From Eggerthellaceae bacterium (GTDB lineage: Bacteria; Actinomycetota; Coriobacteriia; Coriobacteriales; Eggerthellaceae): DNA of 64,000 bases. Both the position numbers and the translations under genes were made by a program. The notes under the pieces are model-generated. The model ran no database searches. It saw only the letters and a list, made by a program, of their open reading frames with translations, and was not told the DNA's origin. This document shows, piece after piece, positions 7,889 to 17,136 of this stretch (positions are counted from its first letter, which is position 1; each line of letters opens with the position of its first letter). Location of the stretch: contig WRIS01000001.1 of assembly GCA_009782615.1 (NCBI GenBank), positions 124,001 through 188,000 on the forward strand. The letters are read 5' to 3'.

Positions 7889-10246
7889 ATGGAACATACC
7901 CGAGAGCCAAGTTCAAAGCGTCCTTTCCCCTTGCCCCTTCTTTTCGTGGCGCTAGGGCTTTGGGCGAGTAGCGCTGTTGTCTATCAGTATTCGTTGTTCT
8001 TAAGCCCGCCTAAGCTGTGGTTGTTTTTCGCGGTAAGCCTCCTTGCGATTGCGCTCTCAATCGCTGCCTTTGCTAAGTATCAGCGCAGGCGAAGCGCCGC
8101 TGTTTTCTTGGTACTTTTAGGTATTTCACTGGGCGTTGCCTGTGGGTCGCTCGGGGGTATTTCAACGAAATCTCTTGAAGCAGAAATACCTTATTATCAA
8201 GAAAAAAGCTACCGCTTCGAAATCATTGAGGATGTCCACGAAACACCGTTTGCTCGAAGCGTTCGGGCTCGTACAGAACTCCCTTCAGGAAAGCCCTTCT
8301 TTGTGAATTTGACCCTCACAGAAAACAAAGGCACCCGAGATACAAAAAACGCTCAAGGCAATCTTTTCTTTGGGGACGTTATCAAAACAACAGTTATTCT
8401 CAAGCCGCCCGCAAACGCAAGCACAGAGTACTATTGGCAAAAAAATACACGGGCACGAGCGGCGCTTACAAGCTATGAAGCTCAAGCACCCGCGGGTATC
8501 TTTGGCATAATAACAACGATACGAAAAGCAGGAATCGAAATTCTCAAAGGCTTTGAAGGGCCTGGCGCAATCCTGCTTTCTGCAATTTTGACGGGGGAAC
8601 GCTCAGCTCTGGACGCAAGCGGACTCTATGGCTCCATACGGGTTGCAGGGCTTGCCCATCTTGTTGCCGTGTCGGGTGCACACTTAAGTATTGTTGCCGC
8701 CTTTATTGCCTTGCTCTTGCGCCTTGTGCGCATTCCGCGCGTACCTGCCCTTATCATCCAGCTTGTCTTTATCGGCACCTATCTCGTGTTTACTGGTATG
8801 CAAATATCTGCCGTACGTGCAGCTTTTATGGCGATCATTGTTGCCCTCTCCTTTTTCTCGCAAAGGCGCGCTTCTTCGATAAATGCGTTATCGCTTTGCA
8901 TCATCGCTATGGTGGCCTCAAAGCCCGCAACAGCCCTTTCGCTTTCGTTTTTGCTTTCGGCATCTTCAACGCTCAGCATCATTGTTCTTGCGCGGCTTTT
9001 TGGGGACTGGTGCACGGCGGTTTTCCCCCGCATTCCGATATTCGTGCGCGAAAGTGCGTCGCTCTCCCTTGCATCAAGTGTGGTTGTCGTGCCCTTGTCG
9101 GCAGCATTCTTTTCGCAGGTGTCGCTCATAGCGCCTTTGAGCAACATCATTGTCACCCCCTTGTTTGCGCTGCTTTGCACGGCGGGCTTGCTTGTTTTGT
9201 GCCTCGTGCTCGTCGTTCCCGCGCTTTCCGCCGTCCTCTTTCCCCCTTTGCTCGTTGCGGCGCAGGGTTTTTGTGAGATAGTTTCTGTCCTCGCAAACAT
9301 ACCCCATGCAGCAATTCCTGCAGATATGCAGGCCTCCTCTGCGGTGCTGTTAGGGTTACTCATTTTTTCGCTACTCTGGTATACCTGGTACAAACCCTCG
9401 AAGAAACAGATTCTTCGCTTGTGCGCAGGATTTGGAATGGTCGGCATAGCTTTCCTCTTTGCTGCACCCTTTATGGGAAACGACGAATTGGTCATGCTGG
9501 ATGTGGGGCAAGGAGATGCCTTTTTAGTAAAAAGCAAAGGTGCCTGCGTCCTTGTTGACACGGGCGAGAACAAACAAGAGCTGCTCGCAGGACTTGCGCG
9601 CCACTTTGTCTATCACTTGGATGCGGTCATCATCACCCATCCTGACAACGACCACTGCGGCGCTCTTGAAGCACTCGGAGGGGTGGTAAAAGTAGACTCT
9701 GTTTGCCTTGCGCGCCCGCTGTTTGCCTGCTCGTGCAAAAACTGCGCAGGGCTTTTAGCGAGTGCCGAAAACCTTGCGGGCGAGGCGGGGCTTGTCCCGC
9801 TTGAGGTGGGGGATTCCCTTCGCTTGAAAAACCTTGTGCTCACGGTTGCGTGGCCCGATGATTTTTCGGATAAAGGGGGCAACGCGGACAGCCTGTGCCT
9901 GCTCCTTGAAACCACGGGTGAAAAGCCTTGGCGTGCGCTTTTGTGCGGAGACCTTGAAGCAAAAGAAATGAACATGCTTTTAGACAAGGAACGGGTGGGG
10001 GATATTGACCTGCTTAAAGTGGGGCACCATGGGGCAAAAGTTGCCCTTGATGAAAGGTCGGCTACGCGCCTTTGCCCCGAGATTGCCCTTGTCAGCGTTG
10101 GAGCCACCAATCGCTATGGGCACCCTTCGACAGAAGTGTTGGAACTTTTGGAATTGGTCGGGTGCGAGATTTTCCGCAGCGATGAGGTGGGGGATGTTGT
10201 GTGCAAATTTACGAATGAAAAGATTTCTGTTTGGACGCTAGGGTAG
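7889..10246 (+). CDS. comEC: ComEC/Rec2 DNA uptake channel
   Basis: Inner-membrane channel that carries single-stranded DNA into the cell. The 785-residue protein has a soluble N-terminal part after the first two membrane helices, a Competence domain with many membrane segments (about residues 220-500, including GLAHLVAVSGAHLSIV near 252), and a C-terminal metallo-beta-lactamase fold: LDVGQGDAFLV near 537, VDTGE, THPDNDHCGAL near 590 and VGHHGAK near 710. The metal-binding His/Asp are present, so the nuclease-like domain looks intact. The gene starts 8 bases after comEA and its end nearly abuts holA. Confidence 0.95.
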   Translation: MEHTREPSSKRPFPLPLLFVALGLWASSAVVYQYSLFLSPPKLWLFFAVSLLAIALSIAAFAKYQRRRSAAVFLVLLGISLGVACGSLGGISTKSLEAEIPYYQEKSYRFEIIEDVHETPFARSVRARTELPSGKPFFVNLTLTENKGTRDTKNAQGNLFFGDVIKTTVILKPPANASTEYYWQKNTRARAALTSYEAQAPAGIFGIITTIRKAGIEILKGFEGPGAILLSAILTGERSALDASGLYGSIRVAGLAHLVAVSGAHLSIVAAFIALLLRLVRIPRVPALIIQLVFIGTYLVFTGMQISAVRAAFMAIIVALSFFSQRRASSINALSLCIIAMVASKPATALSLSFLLSASSTLSIIVLARLFGDWCTAVFPRIPIFVRESASLSLASSVVVVPLSAAFFSQVSLIAPLSNIIVTPLFALLCTAGLLVLCLVLVVPALSAVLFPPLLVAAQGFCEIVSVLANIPHAAIPADMQASSAVLLGLLIFSLLWYTWYKPSKKQILRLCAGFGMVGIAFLFAAPFMGNDELVMLDVGQGDAFLVKSKGACVLVDTGENKQELLAGLARHFVYHLDAVIITHPDNDHCGALEALGGVVKVDSVCLARPLFACSCKNCAGLLASAENLAGEAGLVPLEVGDSLRLKNLVLTVAWPDDFSDKGGNADSLCLLLETTGEKPWRALLCGDLEAKEMNMLLDKERVGDIDLLKVGHHGAKVALDERSATRLCPEIALVSVGATNRYGHPSTEVLELLELVGCEIFRSDEVGDVVCKFTNEKISVWTLG

Positions 10247-10257
10247 AATATTTTTGT

Positions 10258-11238
10258 ATGACTACTCTTTCCAAAAACGACCCGTTATTGCCTGTCTACC
10301 TCATCAACGGGGAAGATGTCCTCAAGCGCGAAATCGTTTTGAAGAAACTCAAAACACGCCTTGCGGCTTCGGGGGATCTTGCCTTTAACTATGATTCGTT
10401 TTCTGGCGAAAGTGCTTCGGCGGAAACCATTATTGCCTCGTGCATCACTTTGCCTTTTGCAAGTGATGTGCGCCTTGTGCAGGTCAACAATGCCGATAAG
10501 CTAAAAAAAGCTGACACCGACAAACTGATTGCTTACTTGAAAGCTCCCACCGACACCACGGTACTTGCCCTGGTCGCGGAAAAACTTTCCGAAAAATCAG
10601 CGCTTTTTGTGGCGGTAAAAGCTTTCGGCGCTAAGGCGACCATATCGTGCTTGCCTCAGAAGCGCTACGAATTGGTGAAAACGCTGCGCAGCATTGCCCG
10701 TGGTCACGGGGTTGCTATTACCGAAGGTGCCGCGCAAGCGCTTATCGATTTGGTGGGCGAAAACACCGTCTACCTTGACAGCGAACTCAAAAAGATTGCG
10801 CTTGCTCATTTCGGACCCGATTCGGTGACCGAAGAAGAGGTGCGCTTTTTAGTAAGCAGAACCAACGAAGTGAAAAGTTGGGAATTTCTTGATGCCTTCG
10901 CCGCGCGCGACGTGAAGAAATGCGTCACTTACCTCGGGCAAATGGAATCAACATCCCCCTTGTCTTTGTTAGGGCGCTGCGTGGGTCGCGTGCGCGAATT
11001 AATATGCGCTCGCGCGCTCAACGACCGCGGGAGTGGTGCGGCTTTGGGGGCAACGCTTAAGATGCCCGACTGGAAGGTCAAAAACCATCTTCGCTGGGCA
11101 CAGGGCTTTACTTCAGAAGAACTGCGGTGGGCGCTCATCAACGCGCGCGACTGTGAACGCGCCATGAAAAGCGGCACCGACCAGCGAACCGCTCTTCTTG
11201 ATTGGGTGCTCGGCACCATTGTAGTTGAAATTACGTAG
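10258..11238 (+). CDS. holA: DNA polymerase III delta subunit
   Basis: Clamp-loader subunit that opens the sliding clamp during replication. The 326-residue protein begins LLPVYLINGEDVLKREIVLKKL and has the AAA+-like delta layout, with SGESASAETIIASCITLPF near residue 47 and C-terminal helices. ATG 10258 is chosen over the in-frame TTG at 10231, which lies inside comEC. There is no ribosome-binding site, but TAGAAT at 10244-10249 sits 8 bases before the ATG, so a leaderless transcript is possible. comEC-holA-rpsT is a common order in Gram-positives. Confidence 0.92.
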   Translation: MTTLSKNDPLLPVYLINGEDVLKREIVLKKLKTRLAASGDLAFNYDSFSGESASAETIIASCITLPFASDVRLVQVNNADKLKKADTDKLIAYLKAPTDTTVLALVAEKLSEKSALFVAVKAFGAKATISCLPQKRYELVKTLRSIARGHGVAITEGAAQALIDLVGENTVYLDSELKKIALAHFGPDSVTEEEVRFLVSRTNEVKSWEFLDAFAARDVKKCVTYLGQMESTSPLSLLGRCVGRVRELICARALNDRGSGAALGATLKMPDWKVKNHLRWAQGFTSEELRWALINARDCERAMKSGTDQRTALLDWVLGTIVVEIT

Positions 11239-11264
11239 AGGCCTATGCTAAAGTATGGATTATT

Positions 11265-11316
11265 GAAGCGCCCGAAAGGTACTAGTTACCTACTCTGGCG
11301 CTTCCTTGCTTTTTAT
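11265..11316 (+). terminator. Nested hairpin with T-rich tail after holA
   Basis: GAAGCGCC (11265-11272) pairs with GGCGCTTC (11297-11304). Inside it AGGTA (11277-11281) pairs with TACCT (11287-11291) around a 5-base loop. CTTGCTTTTTATTC follows. This reads as a rho-independent terminator for holA on the plus strand. Confidence 0.7.
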
Positions 11317-11379
11317 TCTCAAGATTAAGTGGAAGTCACGTCTGCAATGGTGCAACGGCGCAATGACAAAAACCCAAAC

Positions 11380-11404
11380 AAAAAGGCTCCGAAGCGGAGC
11401 CTTT
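11380..11404 (-). terminator. Rho-independent terminator of rpsT
   Basis: Ten-base-pair stem at 11382-11391/11395-11404 (AAAGGCTCCG with CGGAGCCTTT) and a 3-base loop. Read on the minus strand the stem is followed by TTTTTGTTTGGG, so it terminates rpsT, whose stop codon is 62 bases away. Confidence 0.85.
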
Positions 11405-11465
11405 CCCTTGATATGCGGATGAATCCAAAGGTTTCATCCTTCTCAACTGCGCAGCGCGCAGGTGA

Positions 11466-12086
11466 TTACTCTTTTTCAGCCGCAGCCTCTTCAGCAACAG
11501 CTTCAACAGCCGCAACCTCTTCAACGGCTGCGTCCGCTTCAGCAACAACCTCTTCAGCTGCCTCTGCAGCCGCAGCTTCTGCTGCTTCCTTGGCAGCCGC
11601 CGCTTCAGCAGCCGCAGCTTCTTTAGCTGCCTTAGCCTCTTCGTCAGCTTTTTTCTTGGCAGCACTTGCTTGGGACTTCTCGGTCTTTTCGCGATTCTTC
11701 GCTTTTTCCTTTGAAGCAGCTGCCATTGCCTTGTTGCGCTCAGCTTTCGCGGCGGCTTTCTTTGAACCGCCCTTTGCTGGTGCTTTCTTTTCAGCAGGCT
11801 TATAAGCTGCGATATCTTCAGCAGTAGCGACGGTGTTGGCAAGCTGCATGATGCCGCTCTTGCGGTTTGCGGCTTGATTCTTGTGAATGACACCCTTGGT
11901 GACTGCCTTGTCCATCAGGCGAGACGTCTTTAATGCCGCGGCATATGCTTCGGCACCGTTGCCGTTTTGTACGGCTTCTCTCACTTCTTTAGTTGCGGTC
12001 TTGAGTTTTGAGCGAACGGCGCGATTGCGCAGCCGCGCTTTTTCGTTGGTGATGTTACGCTTTTTTTGACTTTTTATATTAGCCAC
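11466..12086 (-). CDS. rpsT: Ribosomal protein S20 with a long Ala/Lys/Glu tail
   Basis: S20 binds 16S rRNA near the bottom of the small subunit. The first 86 or so residues are an ordinary S20 ([20 protein letters not shown], then [18 protein letters not shown]). About 120 further residues follow, first Lys/Ala-rich (residues 98-160, basic) and then Ala/Glu-rich (160-206, acidic), predicted as a long charged helix. Typical S20 is 85-90 residues, so this 206-residue form is unusual. The start is GTG 12086, with GGAGGAAT seven bases upstream; the open frame further upstream to 12191 has no such support. It is divergent from lepA. Confidence 0.92.
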   Translation of the reverse strand: MANIKSQKKRNITNEKARLRNRAVRSKLKTATKEVREAVQNGNGAEAYAAALKTSRLMDKAVTKGVIHKNQAANRKSGIMQLANTVATAEDIAAYKPAEKKAPAKGGSKKAAAKAERNKAMAAASKEKAKNREKTEKSQASAAKKKADEEAKAAKEAAAAEAAAAKEAAEAAAAEAAEEVVAEADAAVEEVAAVEAVAEEAAAEKE

Positions 12087-12170
12087 ACTAATTCCTCCAT
12101 GTTTATTGCTTGTTTCAGACGAAAACTTGTAGAGTTTATCACAGAACAGCCGCTTTTGTACAAGGTGTAT

Positions 12171-12179
12171 TGGTAAAAT
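12171..12179 (+). promoter_or_regulatory. Candidate extended -10 promoter for lepA
   Basis: TGGTAAAAT at 12171-12179 is an extended -10 element in the gap between divergent rpsT and lepA, 89 bases before the lepA start. No good -35 is visible at 17 bases. On the minus strand, TGATAAACT (the -10 hexamer is the complement of 12133-12138) is the matching candidate for rpsT. Confidence 0.35.
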
Positions 12180-12268
12180 ACATCCAAACATTTAGAATGC
12201 AGACACAAATGCAGACAAAATGACCCATAAACGCAAACGAACAGACACCAAGGAGCACACGCGCAAAG

Positions 12269-14074
12269 ATGAGCCAAGACCCCAAACGCATACGGAATTT
12301 TTCGATTATCGCCCATATCGACCATGGGAAATCGACCTTGTCAGACCGCATTCTTGAAATGACGGGCACGATATCTTCGCGCGACATGAAAGAACAGGTG
12401 CTCGATTCGATGGATATTGAACGCGAACGCGGCATCACCATCAAAAGTCAGGCGGTTCGCGTCGATTACCAGGCAGAAGACGGGCAAACCTACCAATTTA
12501 ACCTTATCGACACTCCTGGGCATGTTGATTTCACCTACGAGGTATCGCGCAGTTTAGCCGCTTGTGAAGGAGCGGTGTTGGTGGTGGACGCAACGCAAGG
12601 CGTTGAAGCACAGACAGTTGCCAATGCCATGATGGCGATGAATGCGGGGCTCGAAATCATTCCTCTTATCAACAAGATTGACCTTCCCGCCGCCGAACCT
12701 GAACGCGTGCGCACCGAAATCGAGGACGGGCTCGCCATTCCTGCCGATGATGCGGTTATCGCCAGCGGAAAAACGGGCGACGGCGTGCACGACTTGCTCG
12801 AATCGGTGGTCTACAACATTCCCGCGCCCGAAGGTGACGCCACCGCGCCTTTGCGCGCGCTCATTTTCGATTCCTATTTCGACCCCTATCGCGGGGTTGT
12901 CGCACTTATCCGCGTGGTGGACGGCTCCATCAAACGTGGGGATCGCGTCCACATGATTGCGACAGGAATAGACACGCTGGTTGAAGAAGTTGGCGTGCGC
13001 CGCCCAAGTGAAACACCTATGCCTGACCTGGGCGTTGGCGAGGTCGGCTATCTCGTAACGGGCCTAAAAGAAGTCAGCAAGGTGAAGGTGGGCGACACCA
13101 TAACAACCGTGCAAGGTAGGGGAGCGTCCCCCTTGCCAGGGTATCGCGAAGTCAAACCGATGGTCTATACAGGGCTTTTCCCGATAGACGGTGACCAATA
13201 CGAACCGCTGAAAGAGGCGCTTGAGAAGCTTTCGTTAAACGACCCCGCGCTTATTTGGGAACCCGAAAAATCCCATGCGCTCGGCTTCGGTTTTCGCGTG
13301 GGCTTTTTGGGGCTGTTGCACATGGAAGTCATCAAGGAACGCCTGGAGCGCGAATTTGACCTCGAACTTTTGGCAACCGCGCCTTCCGTGGAATACCACG
13401 TGTTCAAAACCAACGGGGAAATGGTCTCCCTCCATTCCCCGCAAGAAATGCCCGACCCTGGCGAAATAGTGTCGGTTGAAGAACCCTACCTGAAAGCGAA
13501 GGTTCTCATCCCGCCCGATTACGTGGGCGCGGTCATGGATCTCACGGTCGCGCGTCGTGGCACCTTCATAACTATGGACTACCTTTCAACGACCACCGTT
13601 GAATTGCTGTGGGAAATCCCGCTGTCGGAACTCATCATGGATTACTTCGACAAACTCAAATCAGGCACGAAAGGCTACGCTTCGCTTGATTATGAATTCG
13701 ATGGCTATAAGGAATCGAAGCTCGTGAAACTCGATATTTTGCTTTCGGGCAAACCCATCGATGCCCTGTCGTTTATCGTACACAAAGACAAAGCCTATGA
13801 CCGCGGCAAGGTGCTTACCGAAAAGCTGAAAAGCATCATCCCGCGCCAGATGTTTGAAGTGCCCATACAAGCCGCGATTGGCGGGCGCGTACTTGCGCGT
13901 GAAACCGTGAAGGCAAAGCGCAAAGACGTGCTTGCAAAATGCTATGGCGGCGACATCACCCGCAAGCGTAAGCTGCTCGAAAAGCAAAAAGCGGGCAAGA
14001 AGCGCATGAAAAACATCGGTAACGTCGAAGTTCCTCAAGAAGCTTTCATGGCAATACTGAAGGTCGACGAATAG
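12269..14074 (+). CDS. lepA: Elongation factor 4 (LepA) GTPase
   Basis: Ribosome-associated GTPase, held to back-translocate stalled ribosomes or to aid 30S assembly. The 601-residue protein has [14 protein letters not shown] near residue 12 (G1), the G2/G3 region [13 protein letters not shown] and [16 protein letters not shown] near 78, NKIDLP near 132, the EF-G-like domains, and the LepA-specific C-terminus ([22 protein letters not shown]). Length and motifs are standard. It is divergent from rpsT and followed 11 bases later by dus. Confidence 0.97.
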   Translation: MSQDPKRIRNFSIIAHIDHGKSTLSDRILEMTGTISSRDMKEQVLDSMDIERERGITIKSQAVRVDYQAEDGQTYQFNLIDTPGHVDFTYEVSRSLAACEGAVLVVDATQGVEAQTVANAMMAMNAGLEIIPLINKIDLPAAEPERVRTEIEDGLAIPADDAVIASGKTGDGVHDLLESVVYNIPAPEGDATAPLRALIFDSYFDPYRGVVALIRVVDGSIKRGDRVHMIATGIDTLVEEVGVRRPSETPMPDLGVGEVGYLVTGLKEVSKVKVGDTITTVQGRGASPLPGYREVKPMVYTGLFPIDGDQYEPLKEALEKLSLNDPALIWEPEKSHALGFGFRVGFLGLLHMEVIKERLEREFDLELLATAPSVEYHVFKTNGEMVSLHSPQEMPDPGEIVSVEEPYLKAKVLIPPDYVGAVMDLTVARRGTFITMDYLSTTTVELLWEIPLSELIMDYFDKLKSGTKGYASLDYEFDGYKESKLVKLDILLSGKPIDALSFIVHKDKAYDRGKVLTEKLKSIIPRQMFEVPIQAAIGGRVLARETVKAKRKDVLAKCYGGDITRKRKLLEKQKAGKKRMKNIGNVEVPQEAFMAILKVDE

Positions 14075-14085
14075 CGTTTCGTAAG

Positions 14086-15150
14086 ATGGCTGCTGAAAAA
14101 ATGACTACCGCAACGACGACTACCTCACTTTTTGAAAAGTATCCGCTGCTCTTGGCTCCCATGGCAGGAATTTCCGATGAGGTGTTTCGCAGCCTTTGCC
14201 TTGAACAGGGTGCAAGCTTAGGGTATACGGAAATGGTTTCGGCAAAGGGTTTGAGTTACTCTAATGCCAAGACTCGTGACCTCATCAAACTTGCGCCAGG
14301 CGAAAAACAGGTCGCGGTGCAAATTTTCGGGCACGAGAGCGAAACCATGGCAAAAGAAGCTTATGGGATTCAAGAGTATCTCGGCGCGGCGCTTGCCTAT
14401 ATCGACATCAACATGGGCTGTCCTGCGCGAAAGATTGTGCGCAAGGGGGATGGTTGTGCGCTCATGTGCGACCCGCCCCTTGCCGCCGACATCATCTCTG
14501 CGGTTTCTCGCGCGGTCGATGTTCCCGTTACCGTAAAGTTTCGCCGCGGCTATCACCTAGGCGAAGAAACCGCACTCGACTTTGCCAAGCGAGCACAAGA
14601 GGCAGGCGCGAGTGGCGTTGCTATACACGGAAGATTTGCCGAACAATATTACCGCGGGCAAGCTGACTGGGGCATCATCGCTACCATAAAGCGGGCACTT
14701 ACTATTCCTGTCATCGGTAACGGGGATGTGAAAACAGGTGCTGATGCGCGTGCGATGAAAGAAGAAACCAGCTGCGATGCGGTAATGATTGGGCGCGGCG
14801 CTCAGGGAAACCCGTGGATTTTCGCTTCGGCAAAAGCGGCACTGGAGAAAAGTGAAATTCCCGCTGCCCCAAGCATTGAAGAACGTCTTTTTATGGCATG
14901 TCGCCATGCCGCGCTCTTAAGTGCCCTCGGCGGGCGAAATATCGTTCGCATGCGCAAGCACGCCATGTTCTACGTTGCGGGCATCCCGCGTGCCACAAAA
15001 GCGCGCGGTGCCATCAACGCGTGCGTGACCTATGAAGATTTCGAAAAAGTATTCACCGACCTTTTGCAAGATGCCCAGCAAGACGCCCAGCAAGACGCCC
15101 AGCAAGGCTCCCATCACGATTCTCCTCAAGACTCCCATCAAGGCTCCTAA
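14086..15150 (+). CDS. dus: tRNA-dihydrouridine synthase
   Basis: Flavoenzyme that reduces uridines in tRNA D-loops. The 354-residue protein has PLLLAPMAGISDEVFR near residue 20, YIDINMGCPARKIVRKGDGCALM near 105 with the catalytic Cys, VTVKFRRG near 147, IPVIGNGDV near 207 and IGRGAQGNPW near 237, all family hallmarks. The C-terminal 26 residues are a tetrapeptide repeat (DAQQ three times, then degenerating) encoded by 12-base units. This is unlikely to matter for catalysis. ATG 14101 is an alternative start. Confidence 0.94.
   Translation: MAAEKMTTATTTTSLFEKYPLLLAPMAGISDEVFRSLCLEQGASLGYTEMVSAKGLSYSNAKTRDLIKLAPGEKQVAVQIFGHESETMAKEAYGIQEYLGAALAYIDINMGCPARKIVRKGDGCALMCDPPLAADIISAVSRAVDVPVTVKFRRGYHLGEETALDFAKRAQEAGASGVAIHGRFAEQYYRGQADWGIIATIKRALTIPVIGNGDVKTGADARAMKEETSCDAVMIGRGAQGNPWIFASAKAALEKSEIPAAPSIEERLFMACRHAALLSALGGRNIVRMRKHAMFYVAGIPRATKARGAINACVTYEDFEKVFTDLLQDAQQDAQQDAQQGSHHDSPQDSHQGS
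15070..15141 (+). repeat. 12-bp tandem repeat at the 3' end of dus
   Basis: Six 12-base units start at 15070; the second and third read GACGCCCAGCAA exactly and the later three are degenerate. They keep the dus frame and encode DAQQ, DAQQ, DAQQ, GSHH, DSPQ, DSHQ just before the stop codon. The following gene's frame is also open across the repeat. Confidence 0.9.
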
Positions 15151-15172
15151 ACCATCAGAAAGGTGCGCTCTC

Positions 15173-16282
15173 ATGTATGATGCCTACAAAGCCCTCTATC
15201 TCCACATTCCTTTCTGCAAACAGCGCTGCATCTATTGCGATTTCGAAACACAGGCGCTGCCTCACGGTGATGCCGCCATCACTGCCTACATCGATTCGCT
15301 GATAGAAGAAATCCGCCACGCAGCAAAGGATGGCAAACTTGCCGAAATCGAAACAGTTTATCTCGGCGGGGGAACGCCCAGCTATGTGGGAGGGAAGAAT
15401 CTGTCAGCCTTGCTTTATGCCTTGTCGGTGTCGATGCATTTGACGAGTGATGTTGAATGCAGCATGGAAGCAAACCCCGAATCCTTAACCGAAGCGCTCG
15501 TAAAAGACGTGTGGGCATTGGGGGTGAACCGTCTTTCGCTGGGGGTTCAAAGTTTCGATGATGCGCTATTGAAGAAGTTAGGACGTGTTCATAGCGCCGA
15601 TGACGCGCGCCGTGCAATCGACACTGCTCAAAAGCGCTTCGACAATGTGAGCATTGACCTTATGTGTGGCATCCCCGAACAAACCTTCGAAGATTTCCAC
15701 GAAAGCCTTAAAATTGCTTTAGACTTAGGCGTGAAGCACGTAAGCGTGTATCCGCTGACGGTGGAAGAGGGGACTCCTCTTGCAAAAATGCAGGCAAAAG
15801 GGGAAATTGAAGAAGTCGACCAGGACTTTCAGGCACTCATGATGCAGATGGCAGCAAGCATTCTCGAGCCCGCGGGGCTTTTGCGCTACGAAGTCGCCAG
15901 CTACGCGCTTCCTGGCTATGAATGCAAGCACAATCTTGCCTATTGGACGGGCAAGCCCTATATCGGTTTGGGGACTTCGGCGGTAACCATGACGCAAAAC
16001 GCTTCAAAACGCATGCGCACCCAAGACGGGGGCGTGATAGACGAACTTGACCGTCGGCAAATGGCAGCAGAAGATTTGATGCTTGCCATGCGCACGACGC
16101 AAGGAATCACCGAAGACGAATTGCGCGAAGTAACGCTGTTGCTTCCCGATGCGCCGTTAGTCTTTCGCGAACTTGCGCAGAAGGGTTTTGTGGAGCGCAT
16201 AGACGAGCGCTACCAACCAACACTTGCAGGGTGGCTTTGCGGCAACGAGATGTATGGGAAAATTATTGATATGGCGCCCTAG
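15173..16282 (+). CDS. hemW: HemW-type radical SAM protein (heme chaperone)
   Basis: Radical SAM protein of the HemN/HemW group. The CxxxCxxC cluster motif is CKQRCIYC near residue 15, followed by YLGGGTPS near 62, EANPES near 95, LGVQSFDD near 118 and SIDLMCGIPEQTF near 155. At 369 residues it has the shorter HemW length, and it lacks the extended N-terminus of true coproporphyrinogen oxidases, so haem delivery is more likely than HemN catalysis. ATG 15173 follows AAAGG. The longer frame from 15032 runs through the dus repeat and is not credible. Confidence 0.88.
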   Translation: MYDAYKALYLHIPFCKQRCIYCDFETQALPHGDAAITAYIDSLIEEIRHAAKDGKLAEIETVYLGGGTPSYVGGKNLSALLYALSVSMHLTSDVECSMEANPESLTEALVKDVWALGVNRLSLGVQSFDDALLKKLGRVHSADDARRAIDTAQKRFDNVSIDLMCGIPEQTFEDFHESLKIALDLGVKHVSVYPLTVEEGTPLAKMQAKGEIEEVDQDFQALMMQMAASILEPAGLLRYEVASYALPGYECKHNLAYWTGKPYIGLGTSAVTMTQNASKRMRTQDGGVIDELDRRQMAAEDLMLAMRTTQGITEDELREVTLLLPDAPLVFRELAQKGFVERIDERYQPTLAGWLCGNEMYGKIIDMAP

Positions 16283-16378
16283 GGGCAAACCCGCCGCATT
16301 TTAGCTGCCGCTTTTACTATAATGAATCGAAGCAATAACCATCACCATTCGAAACGGTAGAGAAGGGTAAGGTTTATC

Positions 16379-16912
16379 ATGATTCATGCAAGTGAGGTAA
16401 TCGAGAAACGTGCAGCGCTGCGTTGCGCCGAAATGATGGCAGCAGCAGCCAGAACAGCACCGAAGGCGTGTGGCATTGACGCGATAGAAACGCTCGTGTT
16501 AGAAGGGGAAGAAAAAGACAAGCTCACCACACTGATGAGAAGAATCGGCACGGAAAGCAACAAGCCTTTCTTTGTTCGTGATGCTGCCAATGTAGACGCC
16601 TGCCCGTGTCTCGTTCTTATTGCAGGCGCAACAGCAAGCCGTGGCTTGAACTGTGGTTACTGCGGCGTGGACGATTGCATCGAAGCCAAGAAAACAGGAA
16701 TTGCGTGTGCCCTTGCGGTTACCGACATCGGGATTGCGCTGGGCTCGGCGGCGATTTCTGCCATGGAATGTCGCATTGATAACCGCGTTCTTTTCAGTGC
16801 AGGGGTTGCAGCGCTTGAAGCAGGGCTTTTCCCCGAAGAGGTGCGCATCTGCTACGGCATCGGTCTTTCGGTCATGGGTAAAAACATCTTCTTTGATCGC
16901 TCAAGCAGCTAA
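16379..16912 (+). CDS. DUF2148 ferredoxin-like domain protein
   Basis: Cytoplasmic protein of the DUF2148 family, usually annotated as ferredoxin domain-containing; its role is not established. The 177-residue product has many Cys, including VDACPC near residue 75 and LNCGYCGVDDC near 89, which could hold a metal or iron-sulfur cluster. A conserved IACALAVTDIGIALGSAA follows. TATAAT at 16318-16323 is a likely -10. The last codons (RSSS then stop) are the first unit of a 15-base tandem repeat that continues for 150 bases past the stop. Confidence 0.85.
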   Translation: MIHASEVIEKRAALRCAEMMAAAARTAPKACGIDAIETLVLEGEEKDKLTTLMRRIGTESNKPFFVRDAANVDACPCLVLIAGATASRGLNCGYCGVDDCIEAKKTGIACALAVTDIGIALGSAAISAMECRIDNRVLFSAGVAALEAGLFPEEVRICYGIGLSVMGKNIFFDRSSS

Positions 16913-17060
16913 CGCTCAAGCAGCTAGCGCTCAAGCAGCTAGCGCTCAAGCAGCTAACGCTCAAGCAGCTAGCGCTCAAGCAGCTAGCGCTCAAGCAGCT
17001 AACGCTCAAGCAGCTAACGCTCAAGCAGCTAACGCTCAAGCAGCTAACGCTCAAGCAGCT
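16899..17060 (+). repeat. 15-bp tandem repeat, eleven units, starting inside a gene end
   Basis: Units of GCTCAAGCAGCTAAC or GCTCAAGCAGCTAGC start every 15 bases from 16899 to 17049; the last is partial. The first unit spans the final codons and stop of the DUF2148 gene. Because 15 is a multiple of three, every unit repeats the codons for R-S-S-S-stop in that frame, with TAA or TAG alternating irregularly. There are no spacers, so this is a minisatellite and not a CRISPR. Confidence 0.95.
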
Positions 17061-17087
17061 AGACCTAGGCCTCAATCTAAGCCTACC

Positions 17088-17120
17088 AACAACCCCTGCA
17101 AAACAGGGGTTGTTTCTTTA
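17088..17120 (+). terminator. Bidirectional rho-independent terminator
   Basis: Perfect 11-bp stem AACAACCCCTG (17088-17098) with CAGGGGTTGTT (17104-17114), a 5-base loop, then TTCTTT. It sits between the DUF2148 gene and the convergent carbonic anhydrase gene and follows the 15-base repeats. Confidence 0.85.
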
Positions 17121-17136
17121 GACTACTTATTAAACT

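Noticed and set aside
11329-11805. 158-codon Ala/Ser-rich frame on the plus strand opposite rpsT
   Set aside because: It is the antisense image of the low-complexity S20 tail, without a ribosome-binding site or known domain.
16899-17060. Regular repeats as a possible CRISPR array
   Set aside because: Units are contiguous 15-base copies with no spacers, no cas genes nearby, and the first unit lies in a coding end.
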